56,916 nt of DNA from assembly GCA_903926075.1 (NCBI GenBank), contig CAIYHQ010000100.1:1-56916 (forward strand), given 5' to 3'. This stretch comes from an uncultured Methanomicrobiales archaeon (lineage in GTDB: Archaea; Halobacteriota; Methanomicrobia; Methanomicrobiales; Methanospirillaceae). Positions within the stretch are counted from its first letter, which is position 1, and the number at the start of each line of letters is the position of its first letter. The notes beneath the pieces are model-generated. The model was not told where the DNA came from, did not search any database, and worked only from the letters and a program-made list of their open reading frames with translations. Below are positions 1 to 9,283 of this stretch, piece after piece. Position numbers and translations under genes: made by a program.

Positions 1-170
1 AGATGATTAAACGAGACTGTGAATTAACTTAACGGATCACAGGTACGAATCTGGAAGGGAGATTTTAAATCTGCATACAATGATCAATAACCTAAATACG
101 GGGGTATGCAAAATCTCTGTTGGGAGATGGAAAAAATTAGTAATTAACCCGTTCCCGCAGAATTCATTTT
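1..170. other. Upstream region of the secretion operon, no gene seen
   Basis: No convincing reading frame is visible. The stretch is AT-rich and probably holds the promoter of the secretion ATPase gene; a TTTTAAAT stretch near 62-70 is a possible TATA element, but it cannot be assigned with confidence. No strong Shine-Dalgarno sequence precedes the ATG at 171. Confidence 0.3.
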
Positions 171-1901
171 ATGGTAAGCCTTTTTAAGGGGCGAGGCAGG
201 GGTAATGAAGACACAACCGATCTTGCCTACCCTGATGATACAACAGAAGATCTCGTAGTTAACGAGGATGAACCAGAATTCGATGATCAATCTGATTATG
301 AAGAAGAGGAGGAGACAGAGAAAACTTCGCGTTTTCGTTCTCTATTCGCAATCCGAAAACACTTCGTTGCACCTTACGACCCTACTATTCACGGGCCCCT
401 TGTCGACCTGACTTTCAGTCCTCCTCCAGGAATTCAGGAGATGGAGCTCTATGCGGTCAATGAACCATTCGCGTATATACGGGTTCTCTATGACTATACG
501 ACCCATGAATACATGTACATTGTATTGGAACCGATCCTTACAATGTCAGAAGAAGAACTCCTTTTAGAATTAAAACAGGGACTCTTTGAGAGGGTTGACG
601 TCAATACCCGCGATATAACGGCTGATGAAGCAACTTCGGCATTGAAAGAGGTAATGGATAATACATTGAATGATTATGGGATTAAACTCTCCCCGCCCCA
701 GCATGCAAAAATCTTCTACCAGCTCCGAAAGGATTTCCTTGGGGACGGAGTTATTGATGCAGTTATGCATGACCGTTTCATTGAAGATATTTCCTGTGAC
801 GGAGTTAAAAGAGCTTTATTTGTCTATCACACTCGTTATGAGTCGATTGCGACGAATATTATTTATGATAAATCGGAAGAACTTGACTCTTTTGTGACAA
901 AAATTGCCCAAAGAGCAGGTAAACATATCTCAATTGCTGACCCGCTTCTTGATGCGACTATGAGCGACGGGTCAAGGATTCAGATGACTCTTGGTACAGA
1001 GGTAACCGCTCATGGTTCAACTTTTACAATAAGAAAGTTCCGTGATGAACCAATCTCCCCTACTGACCTCATTGAATGGGGTACTTTTTCGCCTTTATCC
1101 GTTGCATTTATATGGCTTGCAGTAGAGAGCGGAAAGTCTGCTTTGTTTGCAGGGGGGACTGCATCAGGGAAGACAACATCTCTCAATGCAATTTCCCTAT
1201 TCATACCTCCGCTTGCAAAGATAGTGACACTTGAAGATACACGTGAACTAAAACTCCCTCACCCTAACTGGATTCCAAGTGTAACCCGTGAATCATTTGA
1301 TACAGGTGGCAGGGGTGAAATTGATATGTACGAACTCCTCAAGGCTGCCCTTCGTCAGAGGCCTGAATACCTGATAGTCGGAGAAGTAAGAGGGAGGGAA
1401 GCTCAGACCTTGTTCCAGGCGATGAGTACCGGCCATATTACATACTCTACAATTCATGCCGATTCAGTTGCAAGTGTAGTTCATAGGCTTGAAAATCCAC
1501 CGCTTGATGTCCCGCGAAATATGTTTACCGCTCTGGACCTTGTCTGTGTCCAGATCCAGGCGAGGATTGGAGGACAGCGAATCAGAAGAAACAAGCAGAT
1601 TATTGAGATCCTCGATATTGATCCAAGGACAAATGAACTGATAACAAATGAGGTTTTCCGTTGGAAGCCGGTCAATGATGAAATTGTCTATTCGGGTAAA
1701 TCTTACATACTCGAGGAGATAATGGAAGAGAAGGGCTGGACTGAGCCACGAATGATGGAAGAACTTTCACGCAGGCAGGAAGTCCTTGAGTGGATGAGGG
1801 TAAACAAAATCCGGGACTACCGTGATGTATCAAATATGCTCATCACTTATTTCAGAGACCCTGAGTCTGTTGTCGCCAAGATTCGGGAGAATGCTAAATG
1901 A
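171..1901 (+). CDS. Type II/IV secretion system ATPase (GspE/ArlI-like)
   Basis: This is the cytoplasmic hexameric ATPase expected to power assembly of archaeal type IV pilus-like filaments or secretion. The 576-residue protein has Walker A GGTASGKTT at residues 328-336, an Asp-box region (TLEDTRELKLPHPNW), a Walker B-like segment (YLIVGEVRGRE) and a His-box (STIHADS), all in family order. The N-terminal 50 residues are strongly acidic with runs of Glu, unusual next to the compact archaellum ATPase and possibly a docking tail. It overlaps the next gene by 4 bases (ATGA), so translation is probably coupled to the two TadC-like membrane partners. The motor/platform arrangement matches archaeal pili or Tad-like systems, but no prepilin peptidase is seen and the substrate is not defined. 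The pilin-like proteins at 12-20 kb are candidate substrates. Confidence 0.92.
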   Translation: MVSLFKGRGRGNEDTTDLAYPDDTTEDLVVNEDEPEFDDQSDYEEEEETEKTSRFRSLFAIRKHFVAPYDPTIHGPLVDLTFSPPPGIQEMELYAVNEPFAYIRVLYDYTTHEYMYIVLEPILTMSEEELLLELKQGLFERVDVNTRDITADEATSALKEVMDNTLNDYGIKLSPPQHAKIFYQLRKDFLGDGVIDAVMHDRFIEDISCDGVKRALFVYHTRYESIATNIIYDKSEELDSFVTKIAQRAGKHISIADPLLDATMSDGSRIQMTLGTEVTAHGSTFTIRKFRDEPISPTDLIEWGTFSPLSVAFIWLAVESGKSALFAGGTASGKTTSLNAISLFIPPLAKIVTLEDTRELKLPHPNWIPSVTRESFDTGGRGEIDMYELLKAALRQRPEYLIVGEVRGREAQTLFQAMSTGHITYSTIHADSVASVVHRLENPPLDVPRNMFTALDLVCVQIQARIGGQRIRRNKQIIEILDIDPRTNELITNEVFRWKPVNDEIVYSGKSYILEEIMEEKGWTEPRMMEELSRRQEVLEWMRVNKIRDYRDVSNMLITYFRDPESVVAKIRENAK

Positions 1902-2821
1902 ACACCTATGAGCGACTTTGTTACAACCTTCTTGGGCAGAAAATCAAGAAGAAACGACTGAAATATTCCTCACTTATTGCTGATATCCAGGCTGCAAGGT
2001 TAAGAACCCCATTTGAAGCATACCTTGCTACTGGATTTATAACTTCTATAATTGTGGGACTTGTCTCGGCGGTTGTTATTGGCGCAGTCACTTTTTTTCT
2101 GAAGATCCCGAATCTGGTAAAATACAAAGGTGAAGTTCCTGATGTATTGATGGTCCTTTCAGGCCAGGCTATGCTTATAGGGACTATTGTAGCAATCTTT
2201 GGATCTCTCGCGGTCTTTGGGGGGATTACTTATGTTATATACCTTGTTTATCCTTCGATTGTTGCCGGAAACAGAAAAAGAAATATTGATTCGACAATTC
2301 CCTATGCAATAAACTTCCTTATGGCTATGTCAACAGCAGGAATATCACCTGCTGAGGTCTTTAAACTCCTTGGTGACAGTAAAATATATGGTGAAAGTTC
2401 TGTTGAAGCCCGTTTCATAGCCCGCGAAATTGATCTATTTGGAAAAAACCTGATTGAAAGCCTGAAGTCTGTTTCAAGTACCACTCCTAGTATGCGTATG
2501 AGAGAGTTTATTCAGGGTGCCATTGCAAGTATTACAAGCGGGAGCAACCTTACTGAATACTTCAGAACTAAATCGGAACAATATGCACTTGAAAACCGTC
2601 AGACCCAGAAACAGTTTCTTGAGACGCTCGCACTTATTGCAGAGTCTTATGTTACCGCAATGGTTGCAGGAACACTCTTTTTAATACTCATTCAATCAGT
2701 TATGTCGATGATTAGTGGACAATCAAAACCAATGTTTCTCTATATAATTATTTACATGATGATCCCGTTTGGGAGCCTTATGTTTGTTATCCTTATCAAT
2801 TCGATGACACCGGAGTGGTAG
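1898..2821 (+). CDS. TadC/GspF-type pilus assembly membrane protein, first copy
   Basis: This 307-residue polytopic membrane protein belongs to the GspF/FlaJ/TadC family, the inner-membrane platform on which the secretion ATPase turns. Two hydrophobic hairpins lie near residues 40-75 and 85-120, a cytoplasmic T2SSF-like segment follows (YAINFLMAMSTAGISPAEVFKLL, then TPSMRMREFIQGAIASITSGSNL), and two further membrane spans lie at the C-terminus. It starts inside the ATPase stop codon and is followed after one base by a second member of the family. Two GspF-like proteins per ATPase is typical of Tad-like and several archaeal systems, where they may form a heteromeric platform. Confidence 0.88.
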   Translation: MNTYERLCYNLLGQKIKKKRLKYSSLIADIQAARLRTPFEAYLATGFITSIIVGLVSAVVIGAVTFFLKIPNLVKYKGEVPDVLMVLSGQAMLIGTIVAIFGSLAVFGGITYVIYLVYPSIVAGNRKRNIDSTIPYAINFLMAMSTAGISPAEVFKLLGDSKIYGESSVEARFIAREIDLFGKNLIESLKSVSSTTPSMRMREFIQGAIASITSGSNLTEYFRTKSEQYALENRQTQKQFLETLALIAESYVTAMVAGTLFLILIQSVMSMISGQSKPMFLYIIIYMMIPFGSLMFVILINSMTPEW

Positions 2822-2822
2822 G

Positions 2823-3824
2823 ATGAAGTTATGGGGGAAGGGAGAAGAGAGTGAGGAAGAAACTGATGAGCCTGAGATAATTCCAGACCCTATTATTGAA
2901 AAGATCGAAAAGAAGAAAAAATCTGACATTGGACTTAATCGTTTTTTTAAATATCCTGTTCGGACGCTTACAGAGAAACCAGTAAATATTCTTTATATTT
3001 GTGCTCCATTAGCAATAACCATCTTTATTCTCGGTTTTTTCTTTGCCTTCCGTTCACGCGGAATCTCCGTTATATTCACATCAACGATGATTGATGATCT
3101 CGCATTTTTTACGACCCTTATTATAATCGTTCCTCTATCGATACTTGATTTTAAGGAACAACACCGCATTAACAGTATTGAAAAGTCACTCCCAAACTTC
3201 TTTCGTGACCTTGCTAGTATGCACGAGTCCGGGATGACTTTGTCCAATGCGGTGCATATCATATCATTCAGTGAATATGGGTCTCTTACAACACATATTA
3301 AAAGAATTGATAAACAAATTTCATGGAATTTTCCATTTATTGATGCTATTATCGGTCTAGGTAATAGACTCAAAACTCCTCTTGCTGAACGAAGTGTTGA
3401 CCTTATTGCAAGGGCGAGCAAGTCCGGGGGAGACCTGACAGAAATACTTCGGGCGGCGGCTAGTGACACATATGAATTTGTCAACCTCAAGAACGAGAGA
3501 AAGAATAATATGCTGATTTATGTTATAATCATCATTGCTTCGTTCTTTGTATTTCTTTTTGTTATCTATATCCTCGTAACTGCATTCCTCAGGACGATGG
3601 CAACACTTGGTGGTTCTGGAGTATCAACAGGAAGTGCAAAGTTTGGGGGGAGTTCGGTTGACCTTTTTGGATATACCCGTTTATTTTCCCATGCTGCTAT
3701 GTTTCAGGGGTTCTTTTCCGGACTTGCAGCCGGAGTCATGGGAGAAGGGAGTGTCATGTCAGGGCTCAAATACTCAACTATCATGCTTGTTATTGCCTGG
3801 ATCACTTTCAGGTTCTTTGTTTAA
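2823..3824 (+). CDS. TadC/GspF-type pilus assembly membrane protein, second copy
   Basis: This 333-residue protein is the second platform-type membrane protein of the operon. A charged N-terminus rich in Glu and Lys (residues 1-45) precedes two membrane spans near 55-110. The cytoplasmic segment (LPNFFRDLASMHESGMTLSNAV; RASKSGGDLTEILRAAA) matches the family motif also seen in the upstream gene. Three further hydrophobic segments follow near 235-330, with a Gly/Ser-rich loop. It begins directly after the stop of the preceding gene. Its last 51 bases are also the end of the convergent kinase gene on the other strand. Confidence 0.86.
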   Translation: MKLWGKGEESEEETDEPEIIPDPIIEKIEKKKKSDIGLNRFFKYPVRTLTEKPVNILYICAPLAITIFILGFFFAFRSRGISVIFTSTMIDDLAFFTTLIIIVPLSILDFKEQHRINSIEKSLPNFFRDLASMHESGMTLSNAVHIISFSEYGSLTTHIKRIDKQISWNFPFIDAIIGLGNRLKTPLAERSVDLIARASKSGGDLTEILRAAASDTYEFVNLKNERKNNMLIYVIIIIASFFVFLFVIYILVTAFLRTMATLGGSGVSTGSAKFGGSSVDLFGYTRLFSHAAMFQGFFSGLAAGVMGEGSVMSGLKYSTIMLVIAWITFRFFV

Positions 3825-5879
3825 AGCGACAACCCGTTTATAACCCTCTTTTTGAACTTTTATTATGAAGCGTGCCCCCTTTCCAGATTTTCCAGACTCC
3901 TCGATTGTCATACCGGTAATCTGGAGAACCTCTTTAGAGAGGAAAAGGCCCCAGCCTTTGCGGCACTCGGTTAAAAAGAGTCTCCCTTTCTCATTTGCAG
4001 GTATTCCTGCACCATCATCCTCAACAATGATATTAAGATAGTCTTCTGTTTCCTTACATTCAACCTGAATTCTTGTTACGTGAATTCCATGTTGAATGCT
4101 GTTATCAAACAGGTTGTAAAATACCTTCTCAAGCATCGGGTCGGCAAAGACACTATAATCACAATTATTTACGACAAGAGTGAATTTTTGGGACCCTAAA
4201 AGAGACGCTGCTTTTTCCACTGTCTCATATACTGATAACCAGACAGGAAGTTTTATTCCCATATTCTGGTACTCTTTTGAGAATACAAGCTGATGACGTA
4301 TTTTATCGGCTGATTCATCTGCAATTGAAATAGCCCTGATTACCTCAAGGTCTGTGGATTTCTCTTTTGCTATCAATAAAAATCCTCTCAGTGTTTCCAG
4401 TTTATTCAGGATATCGTGCCTTGTAATACTTGCAAGGAGAAGGATCTTCCTGTTTGCAAGATCAAGCTTACCCTCTGTTTTTCTAAGGTCGGTAATGTCT
4501 GTAATTACAGCAAGAGTCCCTGTATTTTTAAGAGGAAAAAACGATACAACGGACGTGACAACCTTCACACAGACCTTCTCTCCGGACTTTGTCAGTAATG
4601 CCATGTACTCAGTTGGACCTGGAGTGAGGTAAGGCAATTTTCTATCCCTGTTTTTATTATCAAGAAGCCTGGAAAAATCCATGTCAGTCATTTCTTTTAT
4701 AGTATACCCCAACATCTCTGCCATCCGCGGGTTTGAAAATGCAATTTTTCCTTCGTCCCTTACGACACAGATACCCTCTTCTGCAAGATTTACGAGGTCT
4801 CGGTACCTCCTTTTTGAGTGAATAAGTGCATTCTCTTTTTCTTCAAGTGATGCAAGCATTCTGTCGAGTGCCATTGCAAAAGAACCCAGTTCGTCATTGC
4901 GGTTCATATTCATGCGTAATGAGAGGGTCTGCCCTTGTTCTATCTCATTTACCCGTTTAGCAAGCATAGAGAGGGGTTTAATTATGTATAGGTAAATGAG
5001 TACGAAAAGGACGATGAGAAAGATAGAACTGATGATAATAAGGGCGATAATAATATAATTAAAAGAGATTCTACCCTGGTTTACAATAAAACGATCAAGG
5101 TCCAGTGTAAGGTTTAATACCGGATGCCCTCCTGCATCAGCTAATAATGCGGTCCCAGTTATCGTATTCATGTTTACAGGAGTGATTATTATCGGAATTG
5201 CATTATAGGAGAGAATTTTAGTGCCTTGTGATTTGATTACATCTTCTGGAGTTACAGGCTGAACTGATAAGTTGAGATGGAGTGTCTTTTTTAATTCTGA
5301 GATCTCAGACTGGTCGATATTTCTGACCATAATAAAAGTCCCTTTTACTGGTCCACTCCCATCAGTCTTTGTTATCGGCTGGGCACTATAAAATATCAGT
5401 GAATGGTTGACCTCTGCAATTCCGCTTCTTTTTCCAGCAGGGTCTGAAAACCGGAAAAGTGAGGGATTATTTGAGAAATAATTGACAATTTCCTCTGATA
5501 TCTTAACTTCATTCATATTTGTGAGGTCGTATGCTCCCATATAAATGGGAAACTGTGATTCGTTAAGGATGATAAGTGAATTTATCCTTAAATCCCGCAA
5601 TACTTTCGGATTTAGATTGGATTCAAGGTAATTCGTGTTTTCGTCCTGTGAGAACTGATACGTCTCGTCCCACTGGGACCAGTCCAGATTGATCCTGTCC
5701 ATCCTCTCAATTTCGGACGAAATTGTATCTATTGAGCGCTGTAAATTGGTAAAGGCATCATTACGTTCAAAATTTTCAAAGCCTGAACTGATGGTGATTT
5801 GAAGGATAACAGAAAGCACAATGATAAGAGTAAAAACCGTGATGCCGAGGATAAACAGGGTCTTTTGTGCTATCTTCAT
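3774..5879 (-). CDS. Membrane sensor histidine kinase: CHASE4-HAMP-PAS-HATPase
   Basis: A 701-residue transmembrane sensor kinase. After a first membrane helix (residues 8-30), a large extracytoplasmic segment has a CHASE4 signature (DRINLDWSQWDETY, then TNYLESNL). A second helix near 275-300 is followed by HAMP (about 300-350), PAS (about 355-470) and a kinase core. The H-box is of the ITRHDILNKL type found in many methanogen kinases, with the His near residue 483. N-box (YNLFDNSIQHG) and G1-box (VEDDGAGIP) are present, and the G2 region is GKSGKGARF. The ligand is unknown. The gene follows the REC-PAS gene by 7 bases and is probably co-transcribed with it. It runs convergently into the secretion operon with a 51-base coding overlap, so antisense effects between the two transcripts are possible. 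Confidence 0.88.
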   Translation of the reverse strand: MKIAQKTLFILGITVFTLIIVLSVILQITISSGFENFERNDAFTNLQRSIDTISSEIERMDRINLDWSQWDETYQFSQDENTNYLESNLNPKVLRDLRINSLIILNESQFPIYMGAYDLTNMNEVKISEEIVNYFSNNPSLFRFSDPAGKRSGIAEVNHSLIFYSAQPITKTDGSGPVKGTFIMVRNIDQSEISELKKTLHLNLSVQPVTPEDVIKSQGTKILSYNAIPIIITPVNMNTITGTALLADAGGHPVLNLTLDLDRFIVNQGRISFNYIIIALIIISSIFLIVLFVLIYLYIIKPLSMLAKRVNEIEQGQTLSLRMNMNRNDELGSFAMALDRMLASLEEKENALIHSKRRYRDLVNLAEEGICVVRDEGKIAFSNPRMAEMLGYTIKEMTDMDFSRLLDNKNRDRKLPYLTPGPTEYMALLTKSGEKVCVKVVTSVVSFFPLKNTGTLAVITDITDLRKTEGKLDLANRKILLLASITRHDILNKLETLRGFLLIAKEKSTDLEVIRAISIADESADKIRHQLVFSKEYQNMGIKLPVWLSVYETVEKAASLLGSQKFTLVVNNCDYSVFADPMLEKVFYNLFDNSIQHGIHVTRIQVECKETEDYLNIIVEDDGAGIPANEKGRLFLTECRKGWGLFLSKEVLQITGMTIEESGKSGKGARFIIKVQKEGYKRVVALNKEPESDPGNNKHDS

Positions 5880-5886
5880 TTTTGGG

Positions 5887-7353
5887 TCAGCTCATGCTCT
5901 GGAGGGCTGACAGGTCAAGGGTATGCCTTTCGTGTGTTTCATTGAATGTAAGATCGGTCTGCCGTCTTACCCGGCTCTGGTCAAGAAGGACACACGTATA
6001 TGCATCATAAAAGAGCCTGAATGAGACCTTTCCGTCTTTTGTTGTAGTATCATTTCCAACAACCTTGCCACGTGATAGGAGGGAGACTTTTATACCCTGT
6101 ACCGGTTGATTTTTATTCATTATTATTATCTGTAGGACACCAATCCCTTTCTTTTTCTTCCCGATATCTGGTATCGTTTCAAAGTGATGAAAATTGAGAT
6201 GATTCTTCTCAAACACTCTGCACCCTGTGACAAGCCTTTCTGCAAGTTCTCTGTCCACATTATGAAGTGTAAACACTTCACCCCCTTTGACCATCAGGAG
6301 TGCATTGTCTCCATACAGCGCACCTGATTCATCTATGTAAATCGCTCCTTCAACCTCACCCTGGATAATAACAAGATAAACTTTTCTGCCGCGTGCATCA
6401 ATAACCCCAATTCCATTTGTTGAGTTTTGCGAGGTAAAGTCAATAAGAGCCCGAAGCGGGAAATTCCCGATAGCCGGAGAATTTGCAACGATATAAGTGA
6501 TGTGATACTGCTCGTCAATATCTGTACTAGATTTAGGTGCTACGTGAGACACTTCCAGGTACTGGGTCTCCTGCTTTCGGAGAGCCTGTTCTGCTGAATT
6601 CCTGTCTGTCACATCTCTTCCTACCGACTGAAACTCAACTATCTTACCATTTTCGTCCACAATTGCGCGGGTATTCCAGCGTTGACTGCGGACCTGGCCA
6701 TCCGGTTTTGCAATCTTTAATTCAATATGCCCTAGCAGGTTATCCTTATTTAAAGATGCATGAAGTGATTTTAAGGCTCCCAGATCTTCGCTGACAACAA
6801 AGGGGAGGAACTGAGTGCCTGCACACTCATCTTTCGACAAATCGAAATATGAACAGAAGGCTTCATTAGCAAATATAATCCGCATATCGGGGAGGTACCG
6901 GACGATGAGCTCTATCTGGTCCTCGACAACCGACCTGTACTTATCTTCGCTTGCCCGTAGCTCTTCTTCTGCCCACCTGCGTTGAACAGCTTCCCTTATC
7001 CTGCGTTCAAGTTCGGTAAAAACAGCAGTCGGACTGTCTCCTTTTCTAAGATAATAGTCGGCTCCGTTGTTAAGGGCTTCAATAACAACATCTTCCTTTC
7101 CTTTGCCGGTATAGATAATAAAAGGGATGAGACCGTGACGTTTGCGGACAGTCTTTAAAAGGGAAATACCGTCCATGTCAGGCATCATGTAATCGGATAC
7201 AACCGCATCATACACCTTACCCTTCATCTTTTCAAGTGCTTCCTTCCCAGATGACGCGGTATCCACCTCACATTCACCCGAACGCTCAAGAAATGTCTTT
7301 GCTATCTCAAGGTGATACATCTCATCATCTATGTAAAGGACTGCGATTGTCAT
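5887..7353 (-). CDS. REC-PAS protein with unusual C-terminal beta domain
   Basis: A 488-residue soluble signalling protein. An N-terminal receiver (1-125) has the acidic pair DDE at 9-11, phospho-acceptor Asp54 (VVSDYMMPDMDG) and a conserved Thr/Lys switch region (YTGKG). A PAS domain spans about 140-260. The rest is not a kinase: residues about 280-395 form an alpha/beta segment of unclear family (VYLVIIQGEVEGAIYIDESG), and the last 80 residues resemble a carboxypeptidase-regulatory-like beta sandwich (GIKVSLLSRGKVVGNDTTTKDGKVSF). It is the likely partner of the downstream kinase, 7 bases away. No DNA-binding domain is visible, so its output is probably through protein contacts. Confidence 0.85.
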   Translation of the reverse strand: MTIAVLYIDDEMYHLEIAKTFLERSGECEVDTASSGKEALEKMKGKVYDAVVSDYMMPDMDGISLLKTVRKRHGLIPFIIYTGKGKEDVVIEALNNGADYYLRKGDSPTAVFTELERRIREAVQRRWAEEELRASEDKYRSVVEDQIELIVRYLPDMRIIFANEAFCSYFDLSKDECAGTQFLPFVVSEDLGALKSLHASLNKDNLLGHIELKIAKPDGQVRSQRWNTRAIVDENGKIVEFQSVGRDVTDRNSAEQALRKQETQYLEVSHVAPKSSTDIDEQYHITYIVANSPAIGNFPLRALIDFTSQNSTNGIGVIDARGRKVYLVIIQGEVEGAIYIDESGALYGDNALLMVKGGEVFTLHNVDRELAERLVTGCRVFEKNHLNFHHFETIPDIGKKKKGIGVLQIIIMNKNQPVQGIKVSLLSRGKVVGNDTTTKDGKVSFRLFYDAYTCVLLDQSRVRRQTDLTFNETHERHTLDLSALQSMS

Positions 7354-7507
7354 AGTTCATCTGAAAGCCCGGTAAAAGGAGCAATGTGTTATTGTGTATC
7401 GCTCTTTATTATTAAACTCTCCTCATAAAAGACAATTTCTTCGAAACGTGACCAATGTATTAATTAAAAAGCCCCCAGTATACCTATCAGGTGGCAAGAA
7501 TCGGATT

Positions 7508-7585
7508 ATGGATATTTACACTCTAATCACTGCAAAGAGAGATGAGATCTTTTTACGTGCAGCCAGTTTCAACATACCTATATTA
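7508..7585 (+). pseudogene. Remnant of an MNT nucleotidyltransferase N-terminus
   Basis: Reading from the ATG at 7508 gives MDIYTLITAKRDEIFLRAAS, which resembles the start of small MNT nucleotidyltransferase antitoxins (M-x-I-x-x-LI-x-x-KRDEI-x-x-AA). The GS-x10-DxD catalytic motif is absent, because the sequence runs directly into the leader of the RelB-like gene. The frame continues into that gene, so a long fused frame exists, but it is probably not the biological product. Assignment rests on a short similarity. Confidence 0.35.
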
Positions 7586-7609
7586 GTTAACAAGAGTATA
7601 CAGAAGTGT

Positions 7610-7840
7610 ATGTCCGCTGAGCTTATTCGAGTGAATGAGAAGACAAAGGACCGGCTAAAGTCCCTGAAAGAACATCCAAGAGAGACTTACTGCGACGTGA
7701 TAGAGCGGTTGATCTCTATGACTGTGGACGATGAACCACTTTTTGCTGAAACTCTCGCAGGCATCGAGGAAGGACTTGAAGATCTGGAAGCAGGAAGGGT
7801 AAGACCTCTTAGAGAGATTGCCAAAGAAATGGGCATTTGA
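7610..7840 (+). CDS. RelB-like antitoxin (DUF7557-type)
   Basis: A 76-residue protein beginning MSAELIRVNEKTKDRLKSL, with the archaeal antitoxin signature HPRETYCDVIERL and the acidic C-terminal helix typical of proteins that neutralise RelE/ParE toxins. I chose the ATG at 7610 because the duplicated copy at 10606 begins at the matching codon and upstream similarity between the copies soon fades. It lies 39 bases before the RelE-like toxin and probably also represses the pair. This is the intact copy of a duplicated module; the other copy is frameshifted. Confidence 0.85.
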   Translation: MSAELIRVNEKTKDRLKSLKEHPRETYCDVIERLISMTVDDEPLFAETLAGIEEGLEDLEAGRVRPLREIAKEMGI

Positions 7841-7879
7841 ATTCCTGGATATTACCTAAGAGAATCCATCAGGGAATGA

Positions 7880-8161
7880 ATGAGTTTTACTGTCCTATTT
7901 TCAAACAAGGCAGAAAAATGTCTGAAAAGCCTTCAATTTGAAATAGCGAAGCACATTAAAGAGGAAATTCTAAAACTTGAAGATTTACCAAATCCTAAAA
8001 AGCAAGTCAGGAAACTTGAAGGACTTGATAAGAAACATCCTTTGTATTCGTACCGTGTTGGTGAATATCGGGCTATCCTTACATTTCTGAAAGGAAAATT
8101 CGTGATAGTTGTGATTGAGATCGATAACCGAAGAACTTCATATCGAAAGTACCAGAGTTAA
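7880..8161 (+). CDS. relE: RelE/ParE-family toxin
   Basis: A 93-residue basic protein with the RelE fold pattern: MSFTVLFSNKAEKCLKSL, a long helix, then KLEGLDKKHPLYSYRVGEYRAIL and a C-terminal beta strand (VIVVIEIDNRRTSYRKY). RelE proteins usually cleave mRNA at the ribosome; ParE relatives poison gyrase, and sequence alone does not separate them here. The conserved YRVGEYR block and C-terminal RR/YRKY basic residues are present, so it is probably active. It pairs with the RelB-like gene upstream. In the second copy of the module only its first eight codons survive (10878). Confidence 0.85.
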   Translation: MSFTVLFSNKAEKCLKSLQFEIAKHIKEEILKLEDLPNPKKQVRKLEGLDKKHPLYSYRVGEYRAILTFLKGKFVIVVIEIDNRRTSYRKYQS

Positions 8162-8163
8162 TT

Positions 8164-9198
8164 TGCCTTCCAGAAGATTATTTTACAGATGGGGATTTCT
8201 ATTCGTCCCTTGACCGTATCTGTTTTAAGGACAATACTGCGGATGGTTTTACTGATTTTAGTCATCTTATCTGTGATGAAATGTTTAAATTATGGCGAGC
8301 AAATCACCCATTACCCATGGGTATGGAAGAAACTCTGGCTTATGACTTAACTCCCGTTTTAATTTTTGGGAATGGAGATGAATTGGGTGAAAAGGGGTAT
8401 AATTCAAAAAAAGAGAATCAAAAACAAATAAATTTGTGTGTATCAGTTACAAAACTAGATAGAATTCCTGTCTCCTTCTTTTTATTACCAGGTAATTTCA
8501 ACTCGATGTCATCGGTGAAAGATCTTCTTATTCAGCTGATAGATATGGCAATTACCCCAGGTACACTAATTTGGGATAGGGGAAACACTTCTGATGAATC
8601 TATCAAAGATATTGAAAATTTAGGGTGGAAACTTATTTGCGGTGTCGAGAAGGTTTCGGGTGATGCACTTACTCTTTTAAAAGAGACAGAAGTACAAATA
8701 AATGTTGTAAATCGGGTGAAATCAACAGGAGACAGTGCTTTATATGCCTCTAGAGCAATAGGAGAATTGTTTGGGAGAATGAATGCTGGAATTGTTTACA
8801 TAAATATGGTAAAAAGAATGAATATGATAGATTCCAGGAATGAATTATTAACCTCAATTGGTGAAGATCTGAATCAGTTAAAAGATGGCCTGACAAAATT
8901 AAAAAATAAAGATATGGAAGATAAAGTTGCAGAAATAATTGGTGAATATTCTGATTTTTTTATTATCCATATAACACGAACGGAGGGTTTATATTCGTTG
9001 GATTGGAATTACAATGAAGAGTCAATCAACAATGCAATCGCGTCTGATGGGAAATATCTACTTTATTCGACAGATACTTCGGTCAAAGTATCTGACATTG
9101 TAAAAGAATACATAGGCAAGGATTTTATTGAAAAGTCATTTAAAACACTGGAATCAAATTTGAAATTAGCACCGGTTAGGCATTGGAAAAACGACTGA
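8164..9198 (+). mobile_element. IS1634-like (IS4 superfamily) transposase remnant, truncated at both ends
   Basis: The frame is open from 8164, upstream of the ATG at 8281, and translates to recognisable transposase (DGDFYSSLDRICFKDN), so the true start is lost. DDE-type features remain: the first Asp in LAYDLTPVLIFGNG, the second in LIWDRGNTSDES, and the terminal block KDFIEKSFKTLESNLKLAPVRHW, which normally carries the Glu. The protein stops right after PVRHWKND, where IS1634 proteins continue with a further helical segment, so the 3' end is gone too. No terminal inverted repeats were found. It sits immediately after relE and separates it from its former neighbours. Confidence 0.7.
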
Positions 9199-9283
9199 AT
9201 CATATGTAAGTTATAAATCTGTAAACTTAGGATGAGATATCAGATACTTAGAATAAGTAAAAAGTCCTACTGTAGAAAAAGAC

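Noticed and set aside
7394-7609. N-terminal extension giving a 148-residue antitoxin
   Set aside because: The duplicated copy shows that the antitoxin begins at the codon matching 7610; the upstream part is better explained as an MNT remnant joined to the leader.
8164-9198. Active insertion sequence
   Set aside because: Both ends of the transposase are missing, and no terminal inverted repeats or target duplication were seen.
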